A stretch of DNA of 23,161 nucleotides from Opitutales bacterium (GTDB lineage Bacteria > Verrucomicrobiota > Verrucomicrobiia > Opitutales > Oceanipulchritudinaceae). Location of the stretch: positions 1 to 23,161 of the forward strand of contig SKLD01000236.1 in the NCBI GenBank assembly GCA_007123395.1, read 5' to 3'. The position numbers and the translations under genes are program-made. Numbering within the stretch: the first letter of the stretch is position 1; each line of letters opens with the position of its first letter. This document shows positions 6,620-14,908 of the stretch, in pieces. Below the pieces are notes generated by a model. It was not told where the DNA came from. It did not search any database and was given only the letters and a program-made list of their open reading frames with translations.

Positions 6620-8296
6620 ATGTTCTTTCAGCGCTGTCATTTCTCCCGGCAGGCGTCTTTGCTGTCGGCGGTTGCCTTGGCGTTCTCGGGTGCGTGTGGC
6701 TTCTGCCTGTCCGCCGCTGATCCGGTATCGCCGGAGGCGGCTGGGCTCACGGGTGATTTCGGGCCGGTTGTGGCTGAGCCGGTGGTGACCTCGGGATTGG
6801 TCCAGCCGCTCTTTTTGACGGCGGCTCCTGGCGACCACACGCGGCTGTTCATTCTCGAAAAGACGGGCGTGGTGCGGATTTATGACCGGACGACGGAAAC
6901 GCTCCGCGAGACGCCGTTTCTTGCCATCAGCCCGATTTCAACGAACAGCGAGCGCGGTCTGCTCGGCATGGCCTTTCATCCCTCTTTCGACGACAACGGA
7001 TACGTGTATGTGAATTTCACGAACCCCTCGGGTGCGACCGTCGTGCGCCGTTACACGTTGTCGGACGAGGATCCGGACCTCGCGGACCCGGAGAGTGCGT
7101 TGGATCTCATCACCGTGCCGCAGGATTTCGCGAACCACAACGCGGGCTGGATGGACTTCGGGCCGGACGGCTACTTGTATATCGCGGTCGGCGACGGCGG
7201 CAGCGGAAACGATCCTAACCGGCGGGCGCAGGACTTGACGAATCTTCTTGGTTCCATGTTGCGCATCGATGTTGACGCGGACGGGTTTCCCGATGATCCC
7301 GTCCGCAATTACCGTATTCCGGCGGATAATCCCTTCGTGCAGGATGAAGACGCCCTGCCGGAGATTTGGGCCTACGGTCTGCGCAACCCGTGGCGTAACA
7401 GCTTCGACCGCGAGACGGGCGACCTATGGATCGCGGATGTGGGCCAGTCGGCGCGCGAGGAAATCAACTTCCAGCCAGCCGGTTCGGCGGGGGGCGAGAA
7501 CTACGGATGGCGGGCCTACGAGGGCACACGCTTCACGGGTTTGGAACCGGCGATCCCTGAGGAAGATCGGGTCGATCCGTTTTTTGAATACGATTTCTCC
7601 GACGGGCGCAAATCGGTGACGGGCGGCTATGTCTACCGCGGAGAAGCCATGCCGCACCTGCGCGGTCTGTATTTCTTTGCCGACTACGTTGACGGATTTG
7701 TGCGTTCCTTCCAACCAGGGGAGGACGGTCCCGAAGCGGACTCCCTCGTCGAATGGACGTCGGCGCTCGGCGGAATACCGTTGCCCGCGTCCTTTGGCGA
7801 AGACGCCGCGGGGGAGCTGTATGTCGTGAGCCTGGCCGGAAGCGTGCACCGCATCACGCAGCCGGGGCGCTACCTGTGGCGCAACCGGAATTTCAGCGCG
7901 GAGGAACTGGCGGATCCGGAGGTGAGCGGGTGGGCCGCCGCGCCGGGGCGCGACGGAGTGACGAACCTCTTGAAGTATTTGTTCGGGTACGACGCGCAGG
8001 AAGACGCCCTGCCGTTGCCTGTGGATATTTCCGTCGAACCTACAGAGGCGGGAATGCTGACGGTTGTCAGCGTGGCACGCGACGCTGGGGCGGACGATGT
8101 CGAAGCGTGGATTGAGGTGACATCGACCCCGGGCGATCCGAATAGCTGGACGACGGAGGAGCTTGAAGTTCTTGAGGACTCTCCAGAGCTTCTCCGCGTG
8201 CGAGACAACGGGGTCGCTGAAGGTCCCCGGTTCTTCCGGTTGCATGCGAGCGTTGAACATGCGGAGACCGCACAGGCGGTGGTTTCCGCGCGCTAA
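6620..8296 (+). CDS. Secreted PQQ-dependent sugar dehydrogenase (glucose/sorbosone dehydrogenase family)
   Basis: The family forms a six-bladed beta-propeller; some members oxidise aldoses with PQQ, others have unknown substrates. The 558-aa protein has an N-terminal signal peptide ending near 'FCLSAADP' (about residue 31). The propeller spans roughly 50-415, with 'ERGLLGMAFHPSF', 'HNAGWMDFGPDGYLYIAVGD' (the His matches the family's catalytic-base region), 'AQDLTNLLGSMLRIDVD', 'PEIWAYGLRNPWR', 'GDLWIADVGQ' and 'GGENYGWR'. A C-terminal extension (about 425-558) contains 'DGVTNLLKYLFGYD' and a beta-rich tail also seen in the protein at 958-1644; this is probably a surface or secretion module. 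No cytochrome or PQQ genes are nearby, so the electron acceptor is unknown. It likely acts in the periplasm or outside the cell on sugars. Confidence 0.9.
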   Translation: MFFQRCHFSRQASLLSAVALAFSGACGFCLSAADPVSPEAAGLTGDFGPVVAEPVVTSGLVQPLFLTAAPGDHTRLFILEKTGVVRIYDRTTETLRETPFLAISPISTNSERGLLGMAFHPSFDDNGYVYVNFTNPSGATVVRRYTLSDEDPDLADPESALDLITVPQDFANHNAGWMDFGPDGYLYIAVGDGGSGNDPNRRAQDLTNLLGSMLRIDVDADGFPDDPVRNYRIPADNPFVQDEDALPEIWAYGLRNPWRNSFDRETGDLWIADVGQSAREEINFQPAGSAGGENYGWRAYEGTRFTGLEPAIPEEDRVDPFFEYDFSDGRKSVTGGYVYRGEAMPHLRGLYFFADYVDGFVRSFQPGEDGPEADSLVEWTSALGGIPLPASFGEDAAGELYVVSLAGSVHRITQPGRYLWRNRNFSAEELADPEVSGWAAAPGRDGVTNLLKYLFGYDAQEDALPLPVDISVEPTEAGMLTVVSVARDAGADDVEAWIEVTSTPGDPNSWTTEELEVLEDSPELLRVRDNGVAEGPRFFRLHASVEHAETAQAVVSAR

Positions 8297-8311
8297 CCCC
8301 AAGATGGGGTT
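8295..8311 (+). terminator. Hairpin at the stop of the sugar dehydrogenase gene
   Basis: AACCCC and GGGGTT form a perfect 6-bp stem with loop AAGAT, overlapping the TAA stop. There is no T-run after it, so this is a candidate terminator or mRNA-stabilising stem rather than a classical Rho-independent terminator. Confidence 0.4.
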
Positions 8312-8350
8312 GCGCCAAATGCTGCCACCGCACCAACGCTGCGACCGTTC

Positions 8351-8453
8351 GTGCCTCGCTGAAGCTTCAGCCTACACTCAGGCACCGTGCGCTCCAGCGT
8401 GGCCGGGCGGCCATCCTGGCCCTAGGGTTCCGCGACCGCCGCGGCCGCGGCGG
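8351..8453. repeat. Palindromes in the intergenic region before the Gfo/Idh/MocA gene
   Basis: Two perfect palindromes: GCTGAAGCTTCAGC (8358-8371), enclosed by outer arms GTGCCT (8351-8356) and AGGCAC (8380-8385), and the 18-bp CCGCCGCGGCCGCGGCGG (8436-8453). They occupy the 227-bp gap between two genes on the same strand and probably act as transcription-end or other structural elements. No promoter is obvious. Confidence 0.5.
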
Positions 8454-8523
8454 CGGGGGCGCATGGACAATCCATACCTTTGGGTTGCGCCGGGGCTGTG
8501 ATGTGTCTTTGCCATGGAACGCA

Positions 8524-9609
8524 ATGGAGAAATTGAACATTGGAATCATCGGCTGCGGTATCATCTCGAAGATTTATGCGACGAACCTGTCGCAGCGGTT
8601 CGAGGGGGTGCGGCTCGCGGCGTTCGCGGATCTGGATTTGGAGAAAGCACGCGCCAGGGCGGAAGCCTATCCCGGCACGCGGGTGCTGGAGGTGGACGCG
8701 CTCCTCGCCGACCCGGAGATCGACATCGTCGTGAATCTGACGGTGCCCGCCGCGCACTTCACGGTGGCGAAGCGCGCCTTGGAAGCAGGCAAGAGCGTCT
8801 ACAACGAAAAGCCGTTGACGCTCAAAAGGGAGGAAGGGAAGACCCTATTAGCGCTCGCCGCAGAGAAGGGGCTGCGCGTCGGTTGCGCCCCGGATACCTT
8901 CATGGGCGCGGGGCTGCAGACCTGCCGCAAGCTGATCGCCGACGGTGTAATCGGGGAACCGGTGGGCGCGCAGGCGTTCATGCTCTCGCGGGGGGTGGAA
9001 GAGTGGCATGCGAATCCGGAATTCTACTACAAGCCGGGGGGCGGTCCGGTCTTTGACATGGGTCCGTATTACATCACGGCGCTGGTTGCGCTGCTTGGGC
9101 CGGTGCGGCGGGCGTTCGGTGTGGCGCGCAAGAGTTTCGACACGCGCCTAATCCGCAGCGAGCCGTATCGGGGGCAGGTCATCGATGTGGAGATTCCCAC
9201 CCATGTGCTTTCGACGCTGGAATTCGCGGGGGGCGTGCCCGCCACCTTCGCGGCGAGCTTCGACGTGTGGGGCTCGCAGGTGCCGCGTATCGAAATTTTT
9301 GGCTCGGAGGCGAGCCTCAGCGTGCCGGATCCGAACCACTTTGGCGGACCGGTGCTGCTCCGCCGGGCACGCACAAAGGAGTGGGAGGAGGTGTCGCTTG
9401 TTCCCGGATTCGCAGAGAACTCGCGCGGCCTCGGCGTGGCGGAGATGGCCGATGCCATCCGAGCCGGGCGCCGGCACTGCGCGGACGGGGCGCTTGCATA
9501 CCACGTGTTGGATGTCATGCACGCGATCCACGCCGCCGCCGCGGCGGAGCGTTGGGCGGAGTTGGAGAGTCGTTGCGAAGCGCCCGGCGAAGTGCCGGTG
9601 AAGCTGTAG
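8524..9609 (+). CDS. Gfo/Idh/MocA family oxidoreductase
   Basis: NAD(P)-dependent enzymes of this family oxidise or reduce sugars, inositols and related carbohydrates. From ATG 8524 the protein is 361 aa and opens with the Rossmann motif 'GIIGCGIISKIYATNL'. It has 'DIVVNLTVPAAHFTVAKRAL', the signature 'EKPLTL' whose Lys is catalytic, 'GCAPDTFMGAG' and 'GGGPVFDMGPYYITAL', which aligns with the family's GG(x)nDxGxH motif but has Tyr-Tyr where His is usual. An upstream TTG at 8485 would add 13 residues before the Rossmann strand and is unlikely. The exact substrate cannot be read from the sequence. With the sugar dehydrogenase upstream it suggests carbohydrate catabolism, although the two are separated by 227 bp of palindromes. 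Its 3' end converges on ald across type A repeats. Confidence 0.9.
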   Translation: MEKLNIGIIGCGIISKIYATNLSQRFEGVRLAAFADLDLEKARARAEAYPGTRVLEVDALLADPEIDIVVNLTVPAAHFTVAKRALEAGKSVYNEKPLTLKREEGKTLLALAAEKGLRVGCAPDTFMGAGLQTCRKLIADGVIGEPVGAQAFMLSRGVEEWHANPEFYYKPGGGPVFDMGPYYITALVALLGPVRRAFGVARKSFDTRLIRSEPYRGQVIDVEIPTHVLSTLEFAGGVPATFAASFDVWGSQVPRIEIFGSEASLSVPDPNHFGGPVLLRRARTKEWEEVSLVPGFAENSRGLGVAEMADAIRAGRRHCADGALAYHVLDVMHAIHAAAAAERWAELESRCEAPGEVPVKL

Positions 9610-9628
9610 TGAACGAGGGACCACGTGC

Positions 9629-9930
9629 GGCGCGCTGTAATCGGGCTGATTCATCGCCCGATCCCGAACCGGCGAAGACCCCGCGCTGACCCGGAACCCG
9701 CACCGACGCCGCACGCGTCTCTCCGTTCGCCGCCGCCTCGCCGCCGCGGCCCGGCCGCTGAAGCAGGCCGGTTACTTCCGGGGCGCGAAAGGTAATCGGG
9801 CTGATTCATCGCCCGATCTCGAAACGGCGAAGACCCCGCGCTGACCCGGAACCCGCACCGACGCCGCACGCGTCCCTCCGTTCGCCGCCGCCTCGCCGCC
9901 GCGGCCCGGCCGCTGAAGCAGGCCGGCTAC
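9629..9930. repeat. Type A interspersed repeat, copies 4 and 5 in tandem
   Basis: Copy 4 (about 9629-9775, hairpin core 9640-9662) and copy 5 (about 9785-9930, hairpin core 9795-9817) lie head-to-tail with a 155-bp period. They share substitutions ('GCTGACCCGGAACCCGCACC') that set them apart from copies 1-3, so this tandem pair arose by local duplication after the two loci separated. They fill the convergent gap between the Gfo/Idh/MocA gene and ald, ending 5 bp before the ald stop. Confidence 0.85.
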
Positions 9931-9935
9931 GCTCT

Positions 9936-11051
9936 TTACTTCAGCACTTCCTCGACGGGCGAATAACCGAGGCCGAAGGCGTCGGCGACGCCCCGGTGGG
10001 TCACTTGACCGTCCACGATATTGGCGCCGGCGGCGATGGAGGTGTGCCGAAGAATGGCCTTGCGGTATCCGAGATCGGCGATGGCAAGGGCGTATTTGAT
10101 CGTCGCGTTGGTGAGCGCGAGCGTGCTCGTCATGGGCATGGCGCCGGGCATGTTGGTGACACAGTAGTGCACGACGCCGTCGATCTCATAAATCGGGTTG
10201 CGGTGGGTGGTGGGGCGCGAGCTTTCCGTGGAGCCGCCTTGATCGATGGCGACATCGACGATGACCGAGCCGTTCTTCATCATGCCAAGGGTTTCGCGCG
10301 TGATGAGCTTGGGCGCTTTACCACCGGGGATGAGCACGCTGGAGACAACGAGGTCGGCGTCGGAGACGGCGCGGCGCAAATTCGCCTTGTTCGACATCAT
10401 GGTGATGACGTTGGGCGGCATGACGTCGCTGTAGTAGCGGAGTCGCTCGAGGTTGACGTCGAGCACATAGACGAGGCTTCCCAGACCGGCCGCCATTTTC
10501 GTGGCGTTCATGCCCACCGTGCCGGCGCCGATGATGACAACGGTGGCGGGCGGCACGCCGGGCACGCCGCCGAGGAGGATTCCCCGCCCGCCGTGTGCCT
10601 TTTCGAGGTATTTCGCGCCCTGCTGGACGGCCATGCGGCCGGCCACTTCGCTCATGGGGGTGAGGAGGGGAAGATGGCCCTTTGCGTCTTGGATCGTCTC
10701 GTAGGCGAGGGCGACACATTTCGAAGCGATAACGGCGCGCGTGAGTTCCTCCGAGGCGGCGAAATGAAAGTAGGTGAAGACAATCAATCCTTCGCGCAGG
10801 AAGCCAAACTCGACGGGTTGCGGTTCTTTCACCTTGAGGATCATCTCCGCGCTCGCCCAGACATCGGCGGCGGCGCCAGTAATCTCTGCTCCGGCAGCGG
10901 CATACTCTTCGTCGGCAAAGCCCGAGCCCTCGCCTGCGCCGCCCTCCACCACGACCGCGTGTCCGTGGTCGCGCAGTGTCTCCACACCCGCAGGCGTGAG
11001 GGCCACGCGGTGCTCGTCTTCTTTGACTTCTCTGACAACGCCGATTTTCAT
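9936..11051 (-). CDS. ald: Alanine dehydrogenase
   Basis: Catalyses reversible NAD-dependent deamination of L-alanine to pyruvate and ammonia. The 371-aa length fits. Motifs in order: N-terminal 'MKIGVVREVKEDEHRVALTP' with the substrate-binding Arg; 'MILKVKEPQ' (catalytic Lys); 'FTYFHFAAS' (catalytic His); nucleotide-binding 'IGAGTVGMNATKMAAGLG'; 'VDVAIDQGGSTE'; and 'HYCVTNMPGAMPMTSTLAL'. The protein looks complete. Its ATG shares one base with the proC stop (TAATG), so translation should be coupled to proC and the upstream kinase. The gene ends next to the tandem type A repeats. The operon places alanine/ammonia metabolism with proline and folate steps; the shared logic may be redox and nitrogen balance, which is inference. 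Confidence 0.96.
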   Translation of the reverse strand: MKIGVVREVKEDEHRVALTPAGVETLRDHGHAVVVEGGAGEGSGFADEEYAAAGAEITGAAADVWASAEMILKVKEPQPVEFGFLREGLIVFTYFHFAASEELTRAVIASKCVALAYETIQDAKGHLPLLTPMSEVAGRMAVQQGAKYLEKAHGGRGILLGGVPGVPPATVVIIGAGTVGMNATKMAAGLGSLVYVLDVNLERLRYYSDVMPPNVITMMSNKANLRRAVSDADLVVSSVLIPGGKAPKLITRETLGMMKNGSVIVDVAIDQGGSTESSRPTTHRNPIYEIDGVVHYCVTNMPGAMPMTSTLALTNATIKYALAIADLGYRKAILRHTSIAAGANIVDGQVTHRGVADAFGLGYSPVEEVLK

Positions 11052-11851
11052 TATGAGCCGAGTTCGCGGGAGCGCCGGGTGGCGGCGGCGACGGTTTCGT
11101 GGAGAGTGCGGCGAAGGTCGCGGGCGGCGAGGACGCGCAGGCCCGCTTCGGTCGTGCCGCCGGGGGAGGTGACGCGGTCGCGCTGCTCCTCCGGTGTGAC
11201 TTCGGGGGCGGCGTGCATGAGCTTGGCCGCACCGAGGACAGTGGCGCGGGCAAGCCGGTCGGCGACATCCGGCGCGAGGCCTTGGGCGCGTGCGGCTTCG
11301 CGCAGGGCGGCGGTGAACTCAAAAACATAGGCCGGGCCACTGCCGCTCACTCCCGTGACGGCGTCGAGGTCCGCTTCGTCGACGGCGACGGTCTCACCAA
11401 GCGCGCCGAGGATGGCGGTGGTCACGCGGGCGTCTTCTTCCGTAGGTTCCGGGTCGGCGGCAAAGGCGGTGATTCCCGCACCGATTTGGCCCGGCGTGTT
11501 GGGCATGGCGCGCACGATGAGCCGGGCGCGGGGAGCGGCGGCACGGAGCTTGCGCAGGGGCACGCCCGCGAGGATGGAGATGACCGCTTTACACTCAAGG
11601 GCGGCGAGAAGCGCGGGGTCAAGGTCGGGCAACTGCTGCGGCTTGCAGGCAAGGATGACAAAATCCGCGCCTTCCGCGACCGTCGCCGGTTCGGCGACGC
11701 TCACCCCCGTGCGTTCGCTCAGCTCGCGGGCGGTGGGATCGGGACCTCCGCAGACGGTGATACGGTCGGGAGCGATTTCTTGAGCCCGCAGGAGGCCTTC
11801 GACCATGGCGGAGGCCATCCGGCCCGCTCCAACAAAGGCAATGGGCTTCAT
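11051..11851 (-). CDS. proC: Pyrroline-5-carboxylate reductase
   Basis: Last step of proline synthesis: reduces 1-pyrroline-5-carboxylate to L-proline with NAD(P)H in the cytoplasm. I choose ATG 11851, which begins 'MKPIAFVGAGRMASAMVEGL' with the Rossmann glycines; a longer reading from 12082 only adds an antisense-like, Arg-rich stretch overlapping the kinase gene. The 266-aa protein contains 'VRAMPNTPGQIGAGITAF', 'DAVTGVSGSGPAYVFEF' and 'SPGGTTEAGLRVL', the full family signature. It overlaps the upstream kinase stop by 4 nt (ATGA) and its own stop overlaps the ald start. Translational coupling with both neighbours is very likely. Confidence 0.96.
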   Translation of the reverse strand: MKPIAFVGAGRMASAMVEGLLRAQEIAPDRITVCGGPDPTARELSERTGVSVAEPATVAEGADFVILACKPQQLPDLDPALLAALECKAVISILAGVPLRKLRAAAPRARLIVRAMPNTPGQIGAGITAFAADPEPTEEDARVTTAILGALGETVAVDEADLDAVTGVSGSGPAYVFEFTAALREAARAQGLAPDVADRLARATVLGAAKLMHAAPEVTPEEQRDRVTSPGGTTEAGLRVLAARDLRRTLHETVAAATRRSRELGS

Positions 11852-13014
11852 CCGGCGAGGGCCTGTTCTTTTTCCGCCGTTTCCTCCGAGGACTGCGGCG
11901 CGACGGGATGGGAGAGGGTGGCCACGGTGCCGCCGCCCTGCCGGCTTTTCAGGCCGACGGAGCCGCCGAGACTCTGGATGCTGTGACGCACGATGGTCAG
12001 GCCCATGCCGCGCCCAACGGCGGACTCCGTGGTCACAAACGGCTCGAAGACGCTTTCCCGTATCCGTGCCGGTATCCCGCACCCGCGGTCGGCGACAGTT
12101 ATCTCGACGGAAGGGCGCTCTTCGCGGGTGGGCGATTCAATGTGCCGGGCGGAGATCTCCACAACGTGGCCGTCCGGATTCTTGCTAATGTCGCGGTAGC
12201 TTTCCCACCCGTTGATGATGAGGCGCCCGAGGATGTCTTCAAAAAGCTCGGCGTTGGTGTGGATCTTCACCGGTGGCAGCGGCTCGGCCACCCGGATGTT
12301 GGCACCGACGGGATGCTCCTTGCGGAAGCGTTCGAGAGAGGAGGCGAGAAGGTCCGGCAGCGGGTGCGGGCTCTTGCGCACGCGGTCGAATTGGGAAATC
12401 GTCGTAAGCTCGCGGACGATGTCGATGATGCGCTTAACCGCTTTGTCGAGCTGGTCGCAACTTCGGGTGAGCCTTTCGGGATTGTTGATGGACGACTTGA
12501 GCAGATCCATATACCCCACCACGACGCCGAGAAGGTTGTTGAGGTTGTGCGCGATGCCCTCGGTGACATGCGCGATGGCGGCGTGCTGGCGGCTCTCCGC
12601 GAGGCGCTGGCTTAGCTCAAGGTTGACGCGGTGATTCTCCTGAATGCGGATCTGGGTGTTTATCCGCGCGACCGTTTCGTCGAGGTCGACCGGTTTGGTG
12701 ATGTAATCAGCCGCGCCGAGGCCGAGGCCCTCGATTTTTCCTTCTTTGGAAGTTTTGGCGGTGATGAAAATGACAGGAATCTCGCAGAGAACTTCGTCTT
12801 CCTTGATACGGCGGCAAACTTCGAGCCCGTCCATGCCGGGCATCATGATGTCGAGGAGGATGACGTCGGGTGTGTTCTCCTTGGCGAGAACGAGCGCGTC
12901 GGGACCGCTGAAAGCAGAAAAAACCCGGATACCGCAGCGCTGCAGCTTCTTCTCCAGAAGGCGGACGTTGATCGGCTGATCGTCGACAACGAGGATTTTC
13001 GGTTCCTTTTTCAA
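11848..13014 (-). CDS. Receiver-histidine kinase hybrid (response regulator fused to sensor kinase)
   Basis: Soluble two-component protein of 388 aa with no membrane segment. Residues 5-125 are a receiver domain: acidic pocket D11/D12, phospho-acceptor D55 in 'VILLDIMMPGMDG', T85 and K107 ('ITKPVD'). Then come a coiled linker (about 115-145), a dimerisation/H-box with 'EGIAHNLNNLLG' (H156), and an ATPase domain with N-box 'LIINGWESY', G1 'DRGCGIP', F-box 'FEPFVTT' and G2 'GRGMGLTIV'. All catalytic residues are present. The start is TTG 13014, four bases after the folD stop, with no better start upstream in frame. It overlaps proC by 4 nt. Such receiver-first kinases relay signals from another kinase; the partner is not visible here. 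Its place between folD and proC is unusual. Confidence 0.92.
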   Translation of the reverse strand: MKKEPKILVVDDQPINVRLLEKKLQRCGIRVFSAFSGPDALVLAKENTPDVILLDIMMPGMDGLEVCRRIKEDEVLCEIPVIFITAKTSKEGKIEGLGLGAADYITKPVDLDETVARINTQIRIQENHRVNLELSQRLAESRQHAAIAHVTEGIAHNLNNLLGVVVGYMDLLKSSINNPERLTRSCDQLDKAVKRIIDIVRELTTISQFDRVRKSPHPLPDLLASSLERFRKEHPVGANIRVAEPLPPVKIHTNAELFEDILGRLIINGWESYRDISKNPDGHVVEISARHIESPTREERPSVEITVADRGCGIPARIRESVFEPFVTTESAVGRGMGLTIVRHSIQSLGGSVGLKSRQGGGTVATLSHPVAPQSSEETAEKEQALAG

Positions 13015-13018
13015 AGTC

Positions 13019-13894
13019 TTAGGAAGGATGGTTTCGTCGATGTGCCTTGAGGGTATTTGCCATAAGCATGGCGACAGTCATAGGGCCTACACCCCCCGGA
13101 ACTGGGGTAATGTATTCGCATTTACTTTTGACTTCGTCAAACAAAACATCACCGACGAGGCGATATCCGCGCGGGCGGGTGGAATCGTCCACCCGGTTGA
13201 TGCCGACGTCGATAACGGTCGCCCCTTCGCGGACGTGGTCGGGGCCGATGAAGTGCGCCCGGCCGATCGCCGCGATGAGAATGTCGGCCTGCCTTGTGAC
13301 GGCGGCGAGGTCGCGTGTGCGCGAGTGGCAGAAGGTGACCGTGGCATTGGCAAACGCACCTTTGCGGAGGAAGAGGAGCCCGGCCGGTTTGCCGACGATG
13401 AGACTGCGCCCGACGACGACGACGTGGCGGCCTTCCACGGGTATGCCGCTGCGACGGATGATTTCGTGGATACCCGCCGGGGTGCAAGCGACAAACCCGT
13501 CGGGATTTTCCTGCACAAGACGCCCGAGGTTCACTTCGCCGAAGCCGTCGACGTCCTTGTCGGGATGGACGGCATTGAAGACAGTCCGCTCCGAAATGTG
13601 GTCGGGCAGGGGGGCCTGCACAAGGATCGCGTCGACGGCGGCGTCGGCGTTGAGAGACGCGATGTGCGCAAGGAGTTTGCTCTCCTGAATATCGTCGGGA
13701 AAGTGGTCAAGGCGGCTCTCGATGCCGAGGCGGGCAGCCGTCTTCTGCTTTGTGTTCACGTAGGACACGGAGGCGGGATCGTCCCCGACCCGGATAAAAA
13801 CGACCGAGGGCGGACGGTCGGAGAGTGCGCTGACTTCGGCGGCGACGTCGTCGAGGACGGCGGCGGCAACGGCTTTTCCATCAAGGAGTTTCAT
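13019..13894 (-). CDS. folD: Bifunctional methylenetetrahydrofolate dehydrogenase / cyclohydrolase
   Basis: Interconverts 5,10-methylene-, methenyl- and 10-formyl-tetrahydrofolate with NADP, supplying purine and formyl-Met synthesis. In the 291-aa protein, 'SVSYVNTKQKTA' carries catalytic Tyr45 and Lys49. The substrate-site motifs 'ILVQAPLPDH' and 'HPDKDVDGF', the cofactor motif 'VVVGRSLIVGKPAGLL' and the C-terminal 'TPVPGGVGPMTVAML' are all intact. ATG 13894 is the natural start. It is followed after 4 nt by the kinase start codon, so it heads a tight four-gene set (folD-kinase-proC-ald). The 87-bp gap upstream could hold a promoter, but I see none that is convincing. Confidence 0.96.
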   Translation of the reverse strand: MKLLDGKAVAAAVLDDVAAEVSALSDRPPSVVFIRVGDDPASVSYVNTKQKTAARLGIESRLDHFPDDIQESKLLAHIASLNADAAVDAILVQAPLPDHISERTVFNAVHPDKDVDGFGEVNLGRLVQENPDGFVACTPAGIHEIIRRSGIPVEGRHVVVVGRSLIVGKPAGLLFLRKGAFANATVTFCHSRTRDLAAVTRQADILIAAIGRAHFIGPDHVREGATVIDVGINRVDDSTRPRGYRLVGDVLFDEVKSKCEYITPVPGGVGPMTVAMLMANTLKAHRRNHPS

Positions 13895-13981
13895 CGTTTA
13901 TGTGGGATCAGTCGTAGTTTGGCGCGGGCCGCCAAGGATGGCTTACGCCCGCTTGCGGAAAGCGGAACTCGCGGTGCGCCT

Positions 13982-14866
13982 TCAGCGCGGACGGATGTTC
14001 TTAGCGCGCACGAGGACCTCCGGCCGGGTGCTGGCCTGCTCCCACGTGCCGTGGATGACGACATCCTCGTCGAGGAGGCGCCCCAAGCCGGTTGGCAGGA
14101 TGGCATCGGAGATATCGACCCATGCCACACGGCGGCCCTGCGCGTCGATGAGTTCAAACGGTGCGAGCGCGGCGCGGAAGACGGTGCGGCGCGCTTGGCG
14201 GAACGTCCCTTCAAAAGTACGGGCGATGCCTTCGGCGGGCACTTCGGCGCGGGTTGGAAGCGCGGCTTCCGCCGGGCGCCTCGTCGCCGGGGGCGGATCA
14301 CGCCGGACATCGTCGCGCCGTTCCGGATCGATGAGGCGGATTTGCTCGGGCTCACGTTCGGTCACGGCGGGGGCGGCCGGGGCCTCGCGTCGTGGTGCCG
14401 GTGTCTCCGTGCGCCTTTCCGCGACGGGAACGGTCTCGCGGACGGGGCGTTTGTAGTAGACGGGAATGGTTTTGTCGACGATGCGGGCGCTCCACATTGG
14501 GCCGCTGTCGAGAACTTCAACCCGGTCGCCGGGTCCCACGCGGGTCAGCACCGGGCTGCGCGGATCGTCTCTGAGGAAAATCCGCGCTCCGTCCACCGGT
14601 TCGAGATCTTTGCCGATATCCTCGTCCGGGATAAAGGCCTCGAAGGTGTCGGTGAATTCACCCCAATGCCAGCCTTCGCGGGCGAGTTCGGGCTGCAGGA
14701 CGGCGGAGCGCTCTTCCAGACGGGGATCGTCGATGGCGACGCTCGCGACCGGACGGCCAGTCTCGTCGAGGTCCAAAAACAGGTCGACCGTCCGTGCCTG
14801 CGCCGCGCCCGTGAGGACGGCGGCGAGGAACGTAATCGGAGCGAGAAAAGAACGGAGGTGTTTCAT
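13982..14866 (-). CDS. Secreted protein with SH3-like domain, function unknown
   Basis: 294 aa. A signal peptide is clear: basic 'MKHLR', a hydrophobic core, and probable cleavage after 'GAAQA' (about residue 23). Residues about 90-140 look like a bacterial SH3-like fold ('ARIFLRDDP...VGPGDRVEVLDSGPMWSARI'). A Pro/Arg/Glu-rich low-complexity linker (about 145-205) follows. The C-terminal domain (about 210-294: 'FEGTFRQARRTVF', 'LIDAQGRRVAWVDIS', 'VVIHGTWEQ') resembles an OB-like beta-barrel. It lies 42 bp after the pseudouridine synthase gene on the same strand. SH3-like secreted proteins often bind cell wall, but no catalytic residues are visible and I do not assign a function. Confidence 0.75.
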   Translation of the reverse strand: MKHLRSFLAPITFLAAVLTGAAQARTVDLFLDLDETGRPVASVAIDDPRLEERSAVLQPELAREGWHWGEFTDTFEAFIPDEDIGKDLEPVDGARIFLRDDPRSPVLTRVGPGDRVEVLDSGPMWSARIVDKTIPVYYKRPVRETVPVAERRTETPAPRREAPAAPAVTEREPEQIRLIDPERRDDVRRDPPPATRRPAEAALPTRAEVPAEGIARTFEGTFRQARRTVFRAALAPFELIDAQGRRVAWVDISDAILPTGLGRLLDEDVVIHGTWEQASTRPEVLVRAKNIRPR

Positions 14867-14908
14867 GACAAGAGAATCAAAGTTAGCGTAGCGCGGTTGC
14901 GGCCGGGT

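Noticed and set aside
8436..8453. 18-bp perfect GC palindrome as a regulator operator
   Set aside because: It contains only G and C with simple CCG/CGG repetition and lies 70 bp before the next start; low complexity explains it as well as a binding site.
9996..11330. 444-codon plus-strand frame antisense to ald and proC
   Set aside because: Shadow of genuine genes; His/Gly/Asp-rich low-complexity translation with no motif.
11852..12082. N-terminal extension of proC starting at 12082
   Set aside because: The added 77 residues overlap the kinase gene and are Arg-rich; the Rossmann motif begins at the Met encoded at 11851.
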